NCBI GenBank assembly: GCA_014529385.2
Contig: CM043952.1
Location: forward strand, 153,139,057-153,203,056
Source: Adiantum capillus-veneris
Taxonomy: Eukaryota > Streptophyta > Polypodiopsida > Polypodiales > Pteridaceae
Length of the DNA: 64,000 nucleotides
Reading direction: 5' to 3'
Below the pieces are notes generated by a model that saw nothing but the letters and a program-made list of their open reading frames with translations, ran no database searches and was not told where the DNA came from. Shown here in pieces: positions 52,091 through 64,000 of this stretch. Each line of letters starts with the position of its first letter. Position 1 is the stretch's first letter. Position numbers and translations under genes: made by a program.

Positions 52091-54830
52091 GTGTACAGGT
52101 GAAAATTCTAACTAGGAGATAATAGTTTTCTGGTTGAAGAACGAATAGCTCTAACCACTGTGATTGCCAAAATGGAATTGGAGGTGGTGTTGGGAGGCAT
52201 TGTAGCAACGACCTAATTGCAACCCACACAAAATTATCAAATCCGTAGATCGGCAACTCGGCTAGGGCATGGAAGCACGAGCATCGGATGAATAGAAATA
52301 GAGGATTCAAGAGGATATCTCACCAATGTAAGTAGAGATTAGCCATGGCAAGACTAACTCTAATCATAGTCTAATCACTAATCAATCAACTCCTACACAC
52401 ATCGAGCTTGTCAAAGTCCGACTTACCACAGACTAGGAACCCCAAACACACTAATGATAAGCACACACTAATTGCATTGGTGTTGACCTCTCCAATCACC
52501 ACATGCCAATCAAGGCATTTCATCAATAGCTACACACACGAGGTGAATAGTGCTAGAGTTTCATAAAACCTATCCACACACAAGCAAAAAATAGGGCACA
52601 CACACTAATTACAAGATTAAGACCCAACTTAATCAACCTAATTAGTGATTCTAAATATCACAAACCGAGTGCTTATAGAAGAATAAGAGTGGTTAATAGC
52701 AAGAAGTCATCACATATACTCAAATCTAGAATAATAAAAAATGTGAAACTACTTCATGACATAATGAAATGTAGAAAAGATAAGACTAATGAGAAAGTAG
52801 AGATTAGATTAATCAAAAAGAGCTTGCTCTACTTACAATGGATTAGCACTAGCCTCTTAAGCATAGGTATTAAGCTCAAGACTAGGCCATAGAGTGAACA
52901 CTCAAGAGAGAGAGAGCTCTCAAAAGTGGATCCTCAAGAGTGGCTACTCAAGAATGAAGCCTCCTTGCATAAAGGCTTCCTTTTAAAGGCTTTCACCACA
53001 ATCCCTTCTACTATGGGTTTAAGTTTGAGCCCTCTAGCTAGCATATACAGCTTTGGAACTCCCAATGAGCCCAAGACTTATACAAAGTGAGTTGGAAATA
53101 TTATGCACAATCATAGCATATCTCCCGCTTTATGCATAACCGATGTGGCATGTGTTAGCCGTTGCTAACATACTCCCCTTCCTAATTTGGCGCACGTCCT
53201 CGTGTGCCGGTGAAGCAAAACACGGTGACATGGTAGAAAGCAAGTCCATGGAAGAAATACTGAGCTGCAAAACATAAGAACAATAATGAGTATCAAAGGC
53301 CAACAAGGATAAAAACATGAAGTACAATGAACCATTATGCAAAGTGAATTTTTTGCTTCTAAAAGATGGGTGAATCATAGTCAAAAACTAAACAACATAA
53401 AGCAAAAAAGACACCTATACTATTGTGAAGATTAAACCACTTGAAATTTCAGTTTTATGCATGAAACACAAGCAATCAATTATGACCCTAAGCTAATGCA
53501 AGTTCATAAACCTACTAGCCTAAAAACTATATGAACAATCTTAATAAATCATTCAAGTCTATCATGTCTATGGGCTATGAAAAAGCTCCTAATCTACTAG
53601 TACATTGTCACAACTTTTTTTGAAGCTCATGGAAGTTTTTTTTTTGTCATTCATAGAAAAAAGTAAAACACAATACAAGGCTACCACCCCAAGGCAAGTC
53701 TAGGTGCGACTCTCAGCTCCTTGAACCCTCAAGAAGGTGTTCCAAAAGCCTACTAGCCTACCAAGGCGACGGCTAATCCCTATCAGCCCAGGGCATCGAT
53801 TTAGGGCCTTGACCAAGCGAGCCAAGGTGATTCCCCTCACCTTCCAAGTGCTAATAAGGCGCTAGGCGTCACAAGACACAACATAACATAGAAATTTTCT
53901 TTTCATGTGTCTAGTAGTATTTTTGCTACTTTTTTGGACACTTTTTTGCTTCATTGTTTCATTTTTAGCACTTTTTTATTTCTTCCAACATAAGATGCTA
54001 ATGGAAATTGAACTAAGGAACTAAAAGCCTAATCATAGCCTTAGGTCATGTTAAAAATGAATGGAGTATTAAAACTATCACTAAGAGTTTATGACCAATG
54101 AGAAATGAACCTACATTAACCTAAGATCAAGGACACTTACCTATGATTAGCACACATAAAACCTAATTTTTTGATGAGTTAATATTCACAAAGCAAACGT
54201 GTTGAAATTTTAGTATGCTTAGCTTTTGAACATGAAAGAACCATAGCTTAGAAGCAAAAATTACTTAAGTCAAGCATAGAGAATGGAGAGATAATTAAAA
54301 AAGCAAAATCATGAAAGGATTACACCTATTCATGCTCTTTGTGCATCCTTGAGCAAGCATCCCCTTTGTAGAGAAGTCTCTTGATCCTTTTTATTTGCAA
54401 AAGAAGCTTTTTGAAGCTAGTGTAAACACAAGCTCAAAAGGCCTTTTATTGAAAGCCACAAGCACACAAAAAACATTAATGAAAACCTAAAGCTAGGGTC
54501 TTGCATACCCAAATTTGCCAAAGGGAAAAATCCCAAGGGAAAAAAGTATCTTTGGTTATGCACATGATGCTCTTTGTAGCAAATTTATCCATGCATAACA
54601 ACAATGAGAGAGAATGAGCTTCTACATAAGCAAATTTTACAATTTAAAGTTCTCTCATGTATGATTCAAAGTTGATTAGTTTCTAGCTCAATGAAATATG
54701 GAATTAAAAAGAAGCCAAAAGCTAGACATAATGGAACTTTGATTAAGTGAAGTGGCTCTCAATAGCCAAATTTTACAATTTAAATCTTTTTAAAAAGTTG
54801 GCTAACAACTAGCTCAATTGTGTTGGAATT
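52091..54830. other. AT-rich non-coding DNA; possible element 5 leader at its left end
   Basis: No coding frame. A GC-richer island (53685-53880: GGCAAGTCTAGGTGCGAC, AAGGCGCTAGGCGTCACAAG) stands out. A GA/CT palindrome GAGAGAGAGCTCTC lies near 52906-52919. The last 200 bases contain phrases (CTCTCAATAGCCAAATTTTA, ACTAGCTCAA) repeated across the copia insertion at 59990-60180. Confidence 0.5.
54826..54830. repeat. Target-site duplication AATTG, left copy (element 6)
   Basis: AATTG precedes the left LTR and recurs exactly at 59953-59957. Confidence 0.9.
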
Positions 54831-55045
54831 AAGGTTGCAGAGAAACGCACACAGCTTGGAGAAGACGAAGGAAGTCAAGGCACACAATGGAGAGTGTGTT
54901 TCTTAGTATGCAATGGAAAGATAGATAGCCCTAGAGTGATGGGCGTATATACAATGCTCAGGGAAAAAACCTCCAAAAGAGGGAAAAAATGCCCCGGCGG
55001 TCCTAGTGTGTTCACACACATCACTACCACATGTATATGGTAACA
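54831..55045 (-). repeat. 3' LTR of element 6
   Basis: TGTTGGAATT ... GGTAACA, 215 bp. The purine tract on the minus strand (CTCCAGGGGGATT, 55058-55046) directly precedes it. Confidence 0.95.
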
Positions 55046-55187
55046 AATCCCCCTGGAGTGATGCGGTGAACGAGAGCTGGTACATGAGTAAAGGGAAGTG
55101 CCATGCCTTGAGGACATGATCAGTCCACAAAGGGGAGTAAGCCCAAAGCTTTGCGAAAAGCTTCAAGCTTCTCACAAGACAAGCTTC

Positions 55188-55868
55188 TCACGAGGCAAGG
55201 TTGTCATGTGTTGGCACATAAGCCAAGCTGATCTCTCCTGCTGAGAGCCTCTCCCTGACATAGTGGTAATGCACCTCAATGTGCTTTGTGCGAGCATGAA
55301 AAACTGGGTTCCTCGCAACTGCCAATGCACTCTGATTGTCAGTGTAGATAGTGTCGGCAGTGTCTTGTCCAACACCCAAATTAGCCATAAGGCGTCTGAG
55401 CCATACACAATCAACCGTAGCTGTGAAGATTGCACTGTACTCAGCCTCACAACTCAAAGTGGCCACAGTAGGTTGCTTCTTGCTCAACCATGATATACAT
55501 GAACTGCCAAGCATGAAACAAAAACCACTTGTGGACAATCGCGTGTCAAAACAACCAGCCCAATCTGAGTCCGAAAAAGCATGTAAGTCTGGTGGCAATG
55601 ATCCCCCGTTGGGATAAAACAAGCCAAGATATAAAGTGCCACTAAGATAGCGGAAAATCCTCTTGACAACCTACCAATGCTTAGACCCTGGGCTATGTAT
55701 AAATCTGCTGACCTGTGAGACTACAAATTGAATATTTGGCCTCATGTTGCATACATAAATGAGGCAGCCAACATCAGTTTGGTAAAGAGTGACATCAGTA
55801 GGATCGCCAGCATCATGTAGACTCAACTTCAAACCTGTTTCCATAGGAGTGGCAATAGGTTTGCAATC
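55188..55868 (-). pseudogene. Element 6 RT tail and RNase H
   Basis: RNase H motifs: DLHAFSDSDWAGCFDTRLST, CISWLSKKQPTVATLSCEAE, TIYTDNQSALAVARNPVFHA, RTKHIEVHYHYVRE. Upstream, in the same frame, is the RT tail (YQTDVGCLIYV region, KHW-stop-VVKRI), interrupted by TAG at 55671-55673 where Gln is expected and separated from the RT body by TAG at 55869. Confidence 0.9.
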
Positions 55869-57182
55869 CTAAAGTCCAAACTTACATATCAATGTCTCTA
55901 TGTAACTTTTCTTACACAAGGCAATACCACCATCACACTGCTTAAACTGTATACCCAAGTAATGATGCAACAGCCCCAAATATTTCATCTTGAAAGTAGC
56001 ATTCAAATCCGCCTTAAATTCAGCAATATGTCTCTCATTTGGTCCAGTGATCAGCAAATCATCGACATAAAGAACCACAATGAGAAGTACATCATCCTCA
56101 CGCTTTACATACAATGTGCTTTCTCTTGGACTGTTACGAAAGCCTCGTTTAACCAAATGAGTGTGAGCTTTCTCATACCAAGCCCGAGGAGATTGCTTCA
56201 ACCCAGACAAAGTCTTCTTACATCTACACACTTTGTCCTCTTGTCCTTTTATGACAAAACCGCGAGACTGCGTTACATAAACTTCCTCAAATATATCACC
56301 AGTCAAGAAAGTAGTAACAATGTTTGATTGATGTACATCCCAACCAAAATGAGCTGCCAATGCACATAGAAAACGCACAGTAGTCATACGACAAGTGGGA
56401 GAAAAAGTCTCTTCATAATCTAAGCCTTTTTGTTGTGCATAACCCTTTGCAACAAGTCGAGCCTTATGGCGATCGATCTCACCATCTGGCTTGTATTTCA
56501 ACTTGTAAACCCACTTCGTACCAATGGCCTTTTTGCTAGGAGGAAAATCACATAAAGTCCATGTGTCATTTTCTATAAGTGCATCATATTCTGATTGCAT
56601 GGCAGCTATCCAATTTTTTGAATTATATGCTTCATCAAAAGACAGAGACTCCTCAACATCATGTAAGCTAGACACAGCCAAAGCATAACAATCTGATGTA
56701 TAAGATACATGGTGAGAGCCTGAAAGAGTACGACTAGACAAAGGTGCATCCAATGTACTGTCACGCAAAGTGTGCACCAGCCATTTTGGCATACCTCTAG
56801 ACTGCGCATTTTCAGCCCTTTCCTCATCAAGTACATCATGTACATCTACATCAGTAATAGGCTGACCTGTAACATTTTCAGAAACCCCCACAGGCTGTAC
56901 AATTGCCTCATTATAAATTACATTCGTATTTCCACCACTGAAAAGAGGCAACAAAGTGTCATAAATGTCCTGTGAGCTTACATTACTGTCTCTAGTACAT
57001 GATAGCAAGGGCTGAACAGAATCTTCCACAAACACTACATCTTGTGAAACCAGAATACGTTTTGTTTGCAGATGATACAACCTGTAACCTTTGCTTTCAG
57101 CACTATAACCAACAAAAATACATTTGATAGCCTTATCATCCAATTTTATGCGCTGTGTTTGTGGCACCAAAGCATATGCCAA
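55869..57182 (-). pseudogene. Element 6 reverse transcriptase
   Basis: Open for 437 codons. The start continues the end of the integrase region (KCIFVGYSAESKGYRLYHLQ). Then RT: NWIAAMQSEYDALIENDTW, GTKWVYKLKYKPDGEIDRHK, ARLVAKGYAQQKGLDYEETF, SPTCRMTTVRFLCALAAHFG, CRCKKTLSGLKQSPRAWYEK, and catalytic VVLYVDDLLITG. Both Asp of YVDD are present. Block order and motifs are typical plant copia. Ends at a TAG in LICKFGL-stop-DCKPIATP. Confidence 0.93.
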
Positions 57183-58324
57183 ACAGCCAAAAACACGCAG
57201 TGCTCAATAGAACGCTTTCTATCATGCCATGCTTCATATGGAGTAATAGACTGCAAAGCTTTCGTAGGACACCTGTTAAGTACATAAGTGGCACACATGA
57301 TGGCTTCAAGCCAAAAAGAATGCGGCAAAGCTTGACTTGTGACCATATATCATGCCATTTCCGTCAGTCACCTGTTTTTCCTCTCAGCAACACCATTTTG
57401 CTGAGGTGTATAAGGCACTGTACATTGGTGTTTTTTCTCGTGACGACTAGCCAGAAATGCATTAAATTCATGAGACATATACTCCCCCCCTTGATCGGAA
57501 CGGAGGGTGCCCATAGTACATTTCGACACATTTTCAGCCATTGCCAGAAATTGTTTGAAGCACATAAATACTTTGGACTTCGCTTTAAGCGGAAATACCC
57601 ATGCATGCCTGGAGTAATCATCAATGAAATTCATGAAGTAAAGGTAATTGCCCAAGGACGGAGTTTGCATGGGCCCACAAACATCACTATGCACAAGCTG
57701 CAACCTGCATGTGGCCCGAACTGAACCATCCTTTGGAAACTTAGAACACTGCATCTTACCCCAAATAGAGCCTTCACAAACATGTTTGATAGGTGCTTCA
57801 AGAGGCGGCAAAGAAGCAACCATATCAGATTTCTGCAAACGCAGCAAACTGGTAAAATTCAGATGACCAAAACGTGCATGCCAAAGTTTTGCATCTGAAA
57901 TAGCCCTTGAATCTGCAACAACATTTGCAAAATTTTGTCCACACTTGTCATACAAAGTGAGCTTATACAGCCCACGGCACAAAAGCCCAGATGCAACAAT
58001 TTCATCACCAAAACTAAGATCATGAACTCTACATTTGTCATCCACAAATTTGACTACAAGTCCAAGTCTAGCAAGTGCAGATACAGACAAAAGATTCTTC
58101 TTGATCCCAGGTACATAAAGTGCATCAACAAGTATGAAAGAACTACCATTTGCAACAATAAGCACAATATTTCCAACTCCGTGAACCGGATAAGAGGCAT
58201 TGTTGGCACAAGTGACTGAATTCCCATGAGGGACAGACTCGGGAGAGGTAAACAATTCACGATGTGAGGTAATGTGCTTTGTAGAACCACTGTCGAAATA
58301 CCACACATGTGAATCTGGAGCAAC
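57183..58324 (-). pseudogene. Element 6 protease end and integrase
   Basis: Protease active site VWYFDSGSTKHITS (58310 region, D-S-G intact). GAG-pre-integrase motif DAKLWHARFGHLNFTSLLRL. Integrase core: first Asp in LVHSDVCGPMQTPSLG, second in LRSDQGGEYMSHEF, Glu in TPQQNGVAERKNR. A TGA at 57366 and another near 57351 follow, then the frame shifts near 57185 into the RT frame. The copia-type HHCC start (about 57860) is partly altered (VCEGSIWGKMQC). Confidence 0.9.
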
Positions 58325-58558
58325 TCACAAGCATGCATCATGGACAGCAGGATTGTACGTGCACTCTGCCCTAAAATCCCATTCTGCATCAACATCAGCA
58401 AGACAGTCTCCTTTCATAGAAGACTCAACAATGGCTGCATTTGTAGTGGAACCATCATTTGCAATGGAACCACCCTCTTTCTTCTTAGCCTCTTTGGCCT
58501 TCAACTTAGGACACGACTTGATCAAGTGATCATTAGCTTTAGAATAATGACAACGCAT
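58325..58558 (-). pseudogene. Element 6 nucleocapsid with a damaged zinc knuckle
   Basis: RCHYSKANDHLIKSCPKLK: the CX2CX4HX4C knuckle has Ser at the second Cys. Followed by a Lys/Glu-rich linker. Ends at a TGA (58325) directly before the protease, in the same frame. Confidence 0.8.
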
Positions 58559-59373
58559 CTTCTTTTTGCCCTTATCAACAAAGTGCTGCCAGCAAAAGCA
58601 TTGGGAACAGAAGTTTTTCCACTCGCAGCAGAACCATAAGAAGTGGTTGCATTGCTGTTACCACCCTTTCTTTGAGAAGCAATAAAAGCTTGTTCAACTG
58701 CACGCTGTCTAGTCCTGTTTTTTCTCGAAAGTGACTCTTGCAATAGCAATGTGCATAATGCATCAAACTTGACAACTTCTGGATTTCCTTGGGTCATAAG
58801 TCTCCAAGTACTAGCAAAAGTCTGGTAAGAATCTGGTAAGGCATCAAGAACACTCTGCACAAGGGAACTGTCTGAAATGAGTTCACTTGCAGAAATAAGC
58901 TGCTCATTGACATCCTTGACACTAGCAAGGAAAGTGTCCATATCATCTTCCTCATGCATAATCTTTGACTCCAACTCTTTACGCAGCAAAGCAATTTTAG
59001 CCCTCATTGCGACTTGCATAAAGAGCAGTCAAAATATCCCAAGCCTGTTTTGCAGATTTGGCTGAACGGATGTGAGGAACAATGGTGCGCTTCACAGACA
59101 ACACATCAATGCATGAGTCTGCGCATCCTTTACATCCCAGCAAGCTTGTTCTCCCGTAGGCAAAACAACTCTAATAGCAGCAATCCCTGCAACATCCTTA
59201 ACATCTCCTACATCCTCAGAATCAGAACGTACATCAATGCCCTGCACAATGTTCCAAATGCCCTTTGACACAAGAACATGTTGCATCATATAAGCCCACA
59301 TAGGGTAGTTGTCCCCATCCAACCTGTCCTCAGCAACAAACATCTTGAAGACATCTGTGTTGTTGTCAGCCAT
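58559..59373 (-). pseudogene. Element 6 gag
   Basis: Start ATG at 59373 (MADNNTDVFKMFVAEDRLDG), then DNYPMWAYMMQHVLVSKGIW, the conserved copia gag opening. A stop and shift near 59090-59020 precede the second part (59019-58559: AKIALLRKELESKIMHEEDD, MDTFLASVKDVNEQLISASE, LDALPDSYQTFASTW), a UBN2-type gag domain. A further shift near 58560 joins the nucleocapsid. Confidence 0.88.
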
Positions 59374-59718
59374 GGTAAATGGTGCACCTGATGTGAAAAA
59401 TGCTTGAAAATAGGAGAAAGGGAGCGGGAACAACACGTGCTATATAGCACAAACTGTAGAGGACTGTCAGGCACCTGTTATGCAGAAAACGGCACTGACA
59501 AAAATTCTTCACAAAATGACGAAATAGCTTGTGCGACACTACCTGTAGTGGAAACGAAGGCCGAAATGAGCCTGAATCAAAAATCTGAGCAGACTGAGCT
59601 CTACGAGCCCACCCGAAATTTTTGTCGACCTGCGAACGCTTGCCAAAGCTCACTGAAATCGAAGAAAGTGAGTAGGCGTGTGCTGGAGCAGCTGGCGACT
59701 AAGCCCGGGAGGACACAA

Positions 59719-59733
59719 CCTGCTCTGATACCA
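59719..59733 (-). other. Primer binding site of element 6 (initiator tRNA-Met)
   Basis: Minus strand TGGTATCAGAGCAGG, a 15-base match to the initiator tRNA-Met complement, adjacent to the 5' LTR. Confidence 0.95.
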
Positions 59734-59735
59734 AT

Positions 59736-59952
59736 TTTTGGAATTAGGGTTGCAAAGAAACACACACAGCTTGGAGAAGATGAAGGAAGCTCAAGGCACA
59801 CAATGGAGAGTGTGTTTCTTAGTATGCAATGGAAAGATAGAGTGATGGGAGTATATACAATGCTCGGGGGGAAAAACCTCCTAAAGAGGGAAAAAATACC
59901 CCGGCGGTCCTAGTGTGTTCACACACATCACTACCACATGTATATGGTAACA
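59736..59952 (-). repeat. 5' LTR of element 6
   Basis: 217 bp; matches 54831-55045 with small indels. The inner terminal reads TTTTGG where the other copy has TGTTGG. Followed by the AATTG duplication (59953-59957). Confidence 0.95.
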
Positions 59953-62900
59953 AATTGAAGTTTTACAATTTTTAGAGCAATCTATGAGCTAGAGATGACT
60001 GCAACTTGATGAAATGAAAATGAATGGCTCTCAATAACCATATTTTTACTTGAAAGCTCTCAAAACAGTTGGGTAAACACTAGCTCAAAATAAAAAAATT
60101 TAACTTTTGACCAAGCTATGAGCTAGCATGTATACAACTTTTAGTCAAAAGAAGTGGAATGGCTCTAACTAGCCACATTTTGCAATATATTGCAATGATG
60201 ACCCCTTCTTGGATCAATGAAAGTTCACTCCTACCCACAACCCTTCAAAATAACTCAAATCATTAGTGCTCTTAAGCATTTGGAAATTCAATACAAGCAC
60301 TAAAAGCATGCTCAATCAATCACACGCCCAAAATTTTCATGCTCTCTCTTGGCCATCAAACAAGCTTAATTTTAGTGCTTTGCAATAATTTTACATAAAA
60401 AACAAGCACTAAAATACACAAGAAATGTCAAGTTCAAATTATAATGCACACTCTTTTGGCTATCAAACAATCTCAATTTTAGTGCTTTCCAATGATTTTT
60501 CATTCAATTCAAGCACTAATACGTACAAGCAAACCAAGTTTAAGCACAACATGTCTTGATCAAGCATGAATGTATCATCAATGTAACTCTCGAATTAAGC
60601 TCTCATGTATTTCAAATAGAGCTTGCCAATTAGTGCAATAAGAATTTAATCAAGCCGAGCACTAAACCACGCACGAGCCAAATTTTTAGTGCAAGTAAGG
60701 CAATCACCAAATCATGGCTTTACTAGATGCCCACACATTGCTCTTACACTAGCAAATATGGCATACATATCAGACAGCAGAAAAAGTAGATGATAAAGTG
60801 TATTTTTACCTCTCTCATGGTAATCAAGACCCAATTTTGTGTTGTTGGTCATTTCCTCATGGATATGAAGCTTGATGATAACAAATCACGCAAAAAAAAC
60901 CCCCTTATGGGCACATCGGAACAAGCATGTCGACCATGGAAATTTTTGGTTGGCCTTTAGTGCAAAGATATGCTTGTTCCACATAACGCTCATTCTTTGG
61001 TATTGCACAAAAACCACACAAAAATTTTATTTGAAGTGTCGACTGTGAGAATAGGATCATGTCTCACAATGGTGGGAACTTCCCCTGCCCCCGTTTTATT
61101 TTTCCTGTACTAAAAAGCAAAGCTTCTTATTACCTCTTAATTCTCATTTTTCTAAGTTGACTACAACAGCAATGTGTGCAATGTTGAGTAAGGCAGGAAG
61201 GAGGTGGGTTTGGGGATTGGCTGCCTATGACCAAGGGGATGGGAGTCTGGGAGGGTGTTGAAGTGGAGTGGTGGCCATGGTGGGAGGGGTTTCATGTTGT
61301 CAATCAGTGCAAAAATTGGGAACAAAGAAAATTGCACCATGCGTGCAGGCAGGGTCAACAACCTTCAATAATGGAAGTCATTTCTAGTAATATGTTTAAT
61401 GGGTGTCAATGGGATATCTTCTCCATACCAACAAGAACGTGCACATGCTTGGACCCGGGGCAGGACGTTGAGTGCATGTGTGTGTGTGAGCAATGAGCTC
61501 ATGGGCGACAAAGTCAGTGCAAGTGGGCCAGTGAATGCACTTGGCTGTGAGAAGACTCGAGCTTTGGCACTGTAGCAGTGTAGCATGATTACAACCACCG
61601 TTTCTTGATTTGGTGAGGGCCTTGAGATTGTTGACATCGTGATGCTTGATTTGGCACTTTTGAAAAAATAGTATGTGTGTGTGTGTGTGTGTTTACTCCG
61701 GGTTCCCGCTCGAGAAAGGTTATGTGCGCTTCAAGCAGCAGCTACCAAATCTTGCTACCAACAAATTGTAGGGAGTGGGGCCACAAGTACAAGCTGCAGG
61801 GTATACTTGTGAGCGGCCAGCCGTAATTGCAATTGTGTGTGTACATGGTGAGCATGTGCCTTGAAAGCGGTTCAACTTGCAGGATGTAGCTGCAGGGTTG
61901 GGTTAGAGAGAGGTCATAAAATGAGTGTGTGTGTGTGGTAGGCTCGAGTAATGCCAAGATCAGCCAACGATGAAGCCGTAAGCGGTGCGACTCAGCCTAG
62001 CACGATTCATGATGGGTCCGAGAGTTATGGTAGTGACTCCAACTCGTGAGAAGAGCAGCATGAGGCTTTTCCTTTTTTTGTTTGAATTTTAAAAGAAAAC
62101 TCCTTAGGAAGGTGTTCCCACGCTAAAATCATGAAGGGGTGTGTGTGTTTTGAGCTTGTGTCATTGGAAAATCTCCTAAAAGATTGAGAGTGGGTCAAAA
62201 TTACCATGTCCGCTAGTGAGGAAGGGGAGATGATGCACATATTGGCAGACAAAAAATGAAATATGCTCATTAAAAAACCTTTCTTTTGTAATCACGAGTC
62301 CGATCAAACTATCAGGAAATTTTGCATCCTTTGATGGTGCATACACACCAATTTGAACATCCTAGCAGCTAGAATTCCACATGCATCATGTAATGAAACA
62401 ATATTTTTGTCCAGTCCTCATCAAAATTTAAATTCTCATCTATTTGTACACACTATTAATCCACTCTCGCCCATTTTTTCATTTATGCTCAAAATTAATT
62501 CTCAATACATCAATTCGTACACAAGATGAGTAATCAAATCTTCTTTTGCTCATTCAAATCCAATTTTTTCAATCATTGCAATTTTGAATTGCTCATATCC
62601 TCATTAGTTCAAATCAACCAAACCAACTTGGATTTTTCATTTTTGGTTTGTGAGGCTACACATGAATGAATTTTGATCACAATCACACACAAATGAATGC
62701 ACCTTTGCCATGTTCATCACATTGATCAATCATTAGCATGGCAACATGCTAGAAATCTCCATTATTTAGCATCAATTGAGTGATTTATCTCAATCTTCAA
62801 ACCAATTTATGATCAAGTATTTGACCAAATTAATCATCATAATTGGTAAAAATACCAATTATTCATTCGCACATTGGATTGCACATCCCATGAGTAGGTA

Positions 62901-64000
62901 CACACACCTAAATTTAGGCCAAAATTTTATGCAACTATCCATCAATTCCTAATTGCAATGCTCAAATTGCAAACTCAATCAAGCATAAGTGAATGCATGC
63001 ATGTTTAATTGCTAAAAATTTAGCACTATTTTTACCCAATCAAGCAATGCACACACTCAAAAATTAAGCAGAAAAGATCAAATTTGGCTTAATTGGTAAT
63101 GCAATTTAGGCTTATTAAGCACAAAAGATCAAATGTGGCTTAAGTGGTAATGCATTTAGGCTTACACCTAATGATTGCACACACTTTTCATGAATATTTC
63201 ACAATCAAAAATCATTTAGGTGCCCTAATTGACCATTAATCATAGAAAATCAAGTGGTCTTGGATAGGCACACACACACAATTTTTGCTCAATTTTTTAG
63301 CAATTAGGCTTATCCAATGATTGAATTAGCTTAGCATACACATCAATTACATGACCGCATACTCATATACCATCAATTCCATCACTTTATATGCATTCAC
63401 ACACTCAAGATTAGGTGCACACACACTTGAATTTTTTGACAGTTTTTTTTTCCTCTTTGGTGCATTACACACACAATGATTTTTATGCACATAAATGAAT
63501 TCTTGATGAGAATTAAGCATTATTTTGATACAAACAAGGTTCATTGGTCTAAATTTGACCATCAATTTCATTCCAAGTGAATCAGATTAGGTGCAAAGAG
63601 TAGGTCAATTGAGTTACACACCTAATTTTAGGAAATAATTAGCACACGTTGAACCACATTAATCAATCAAGAATTGACATGAGCAAGTGAGTGCACTTAC
63701 ATTGTAATCACACTCCAAGCTATTCCTTTGCTCCACGCAAAGATGCATCATTGCACACACAAGTGTGTGCACCATGAAATCGGCTCCAAAATTGACCATT
63801 GTAGGCCAAAAATCAAACACTCAAATAATTAAATTTGCATGAATTAGCACAATAACTTGATTAGAGTGATGATTAATCCATCTCTTAAAAGGGAATTTAA
63901 CATAGATTACACTTCAAATGTTAGCGGTTAAGTTAGCAAAGTTAGTCAAAAATTAGTAAAAATTAGCATGGAATTAGTACAATTAGTATGGAAATGAAGC
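59953..64000. other. AT-rich non-coding DNA
   Basis: No coding frame, RNA gene or transposon domain recognised. Phrases such as TTTTAGTGCTTT(G/C)CAAT..AA, CAAGCACTAA and CACACACTCAAGATTA recur loosely through 60200-63900, giving a degenerate repeated texture. A short (GT)n lies at 61674-61691, in a moderately GC-richer stretch at 61180-61640. Confidence 0.5.

Larger units (their letters stand above)
54831..59952 (-). mobile_element. Element 6: Ty1/copia LTR retrotransposon
   Basis: 5122 bp, both ends defined by 215/217-bp LTRs and an AATTG duplication. On the minus strand: 5' LTR, initiator-Met primer site, gag, zinc knuckle, protease, integrase, RT, RNase H, purine tract, 3' LTR. Integrase before RT defines copia. 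Stops and shifts in gag, at the protease start, after integrase and after RT make it inactive. Confidence 0.95.

Overview
This window is nuclear DNA from a land plant, probably one with a large, repeat-rich genome. The evidence is a split host gene whose encoded protein matches plant ARPC4, several Ty3/gypsy chromovirus-type elements and a Ty1/copia element (primer sites found in four of them match plant initiator tRNA-Met), L1-like LINE pieces, and very abundant GA/CT and CA/GT microsatellites. I cannot name the species. A non-seed plant such as a fern is a guess.

Layout. 1-6221 is a decayed minus-strand gypsy element (element 1) whose 3' LTR runs off the left edge. 6313-8857 is an older minus-strand gypsy remnant (element 2) that has lost protease and reverse transcriptase. 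9514-17943 is a plus-strand gypsy element (element 3) with both LTRs, a primer site, a polypurine tract and an exact TGCCC target duplication; a solo LTR of another family (12543-14051) sits inside its reverse transcriptase. 19996-22391 holds the only clear host gene: six exons of ARPC4, the 20-kDa Arp2/3 subunit. All have good splice sites and an open frame, but the short first coding exon was not found. 22806-27100 is a row of minus-strand LINE 3' ends, one interrupted by an ORF1-only derivative. 28429-29516 is an unrecognised broken gene, 31521-32330 a PIF1/Helitron-like helicase fossil, and 32881-33790 a second ORF1-only LINE derivative.

From 33.9 to 48.1 kb there is a segmental tandem duplication (TACT-rich minisatellite, CA/CT arrays and a 1.1-kb unique segment). 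Its first copy was split when a gypsy element (element 4, 34230-44391) inserted into a CA array. Element 4 carries a third, diverged LTR between pol and its 3' LTR. 48.1-49.0 kb is microsatellite plus LINE and LTR scraps. 49.4-52.1 kb is a minus-strand gag-protease retroelement remnant (element 5). 54831-59952 is a minus-strand copia element (element 6) with 215-bp LTRs and AATTG target duplications. The rest, to 64000, is AT-rich non-coding DNA.

None of the retroelements has an intact coding capacity. Many of their stops are TAG where family conservation calls for Gln, as expected if methylated CAG sites decayed. The most interesting signals are the LINE system (a shared 3' stem-loop, TC-repeat tails, and ORF1-only partners resembling mammalian HAL1) and the ARPC4 gene, whose missing first exon suggests a very long intron packed with transposons.
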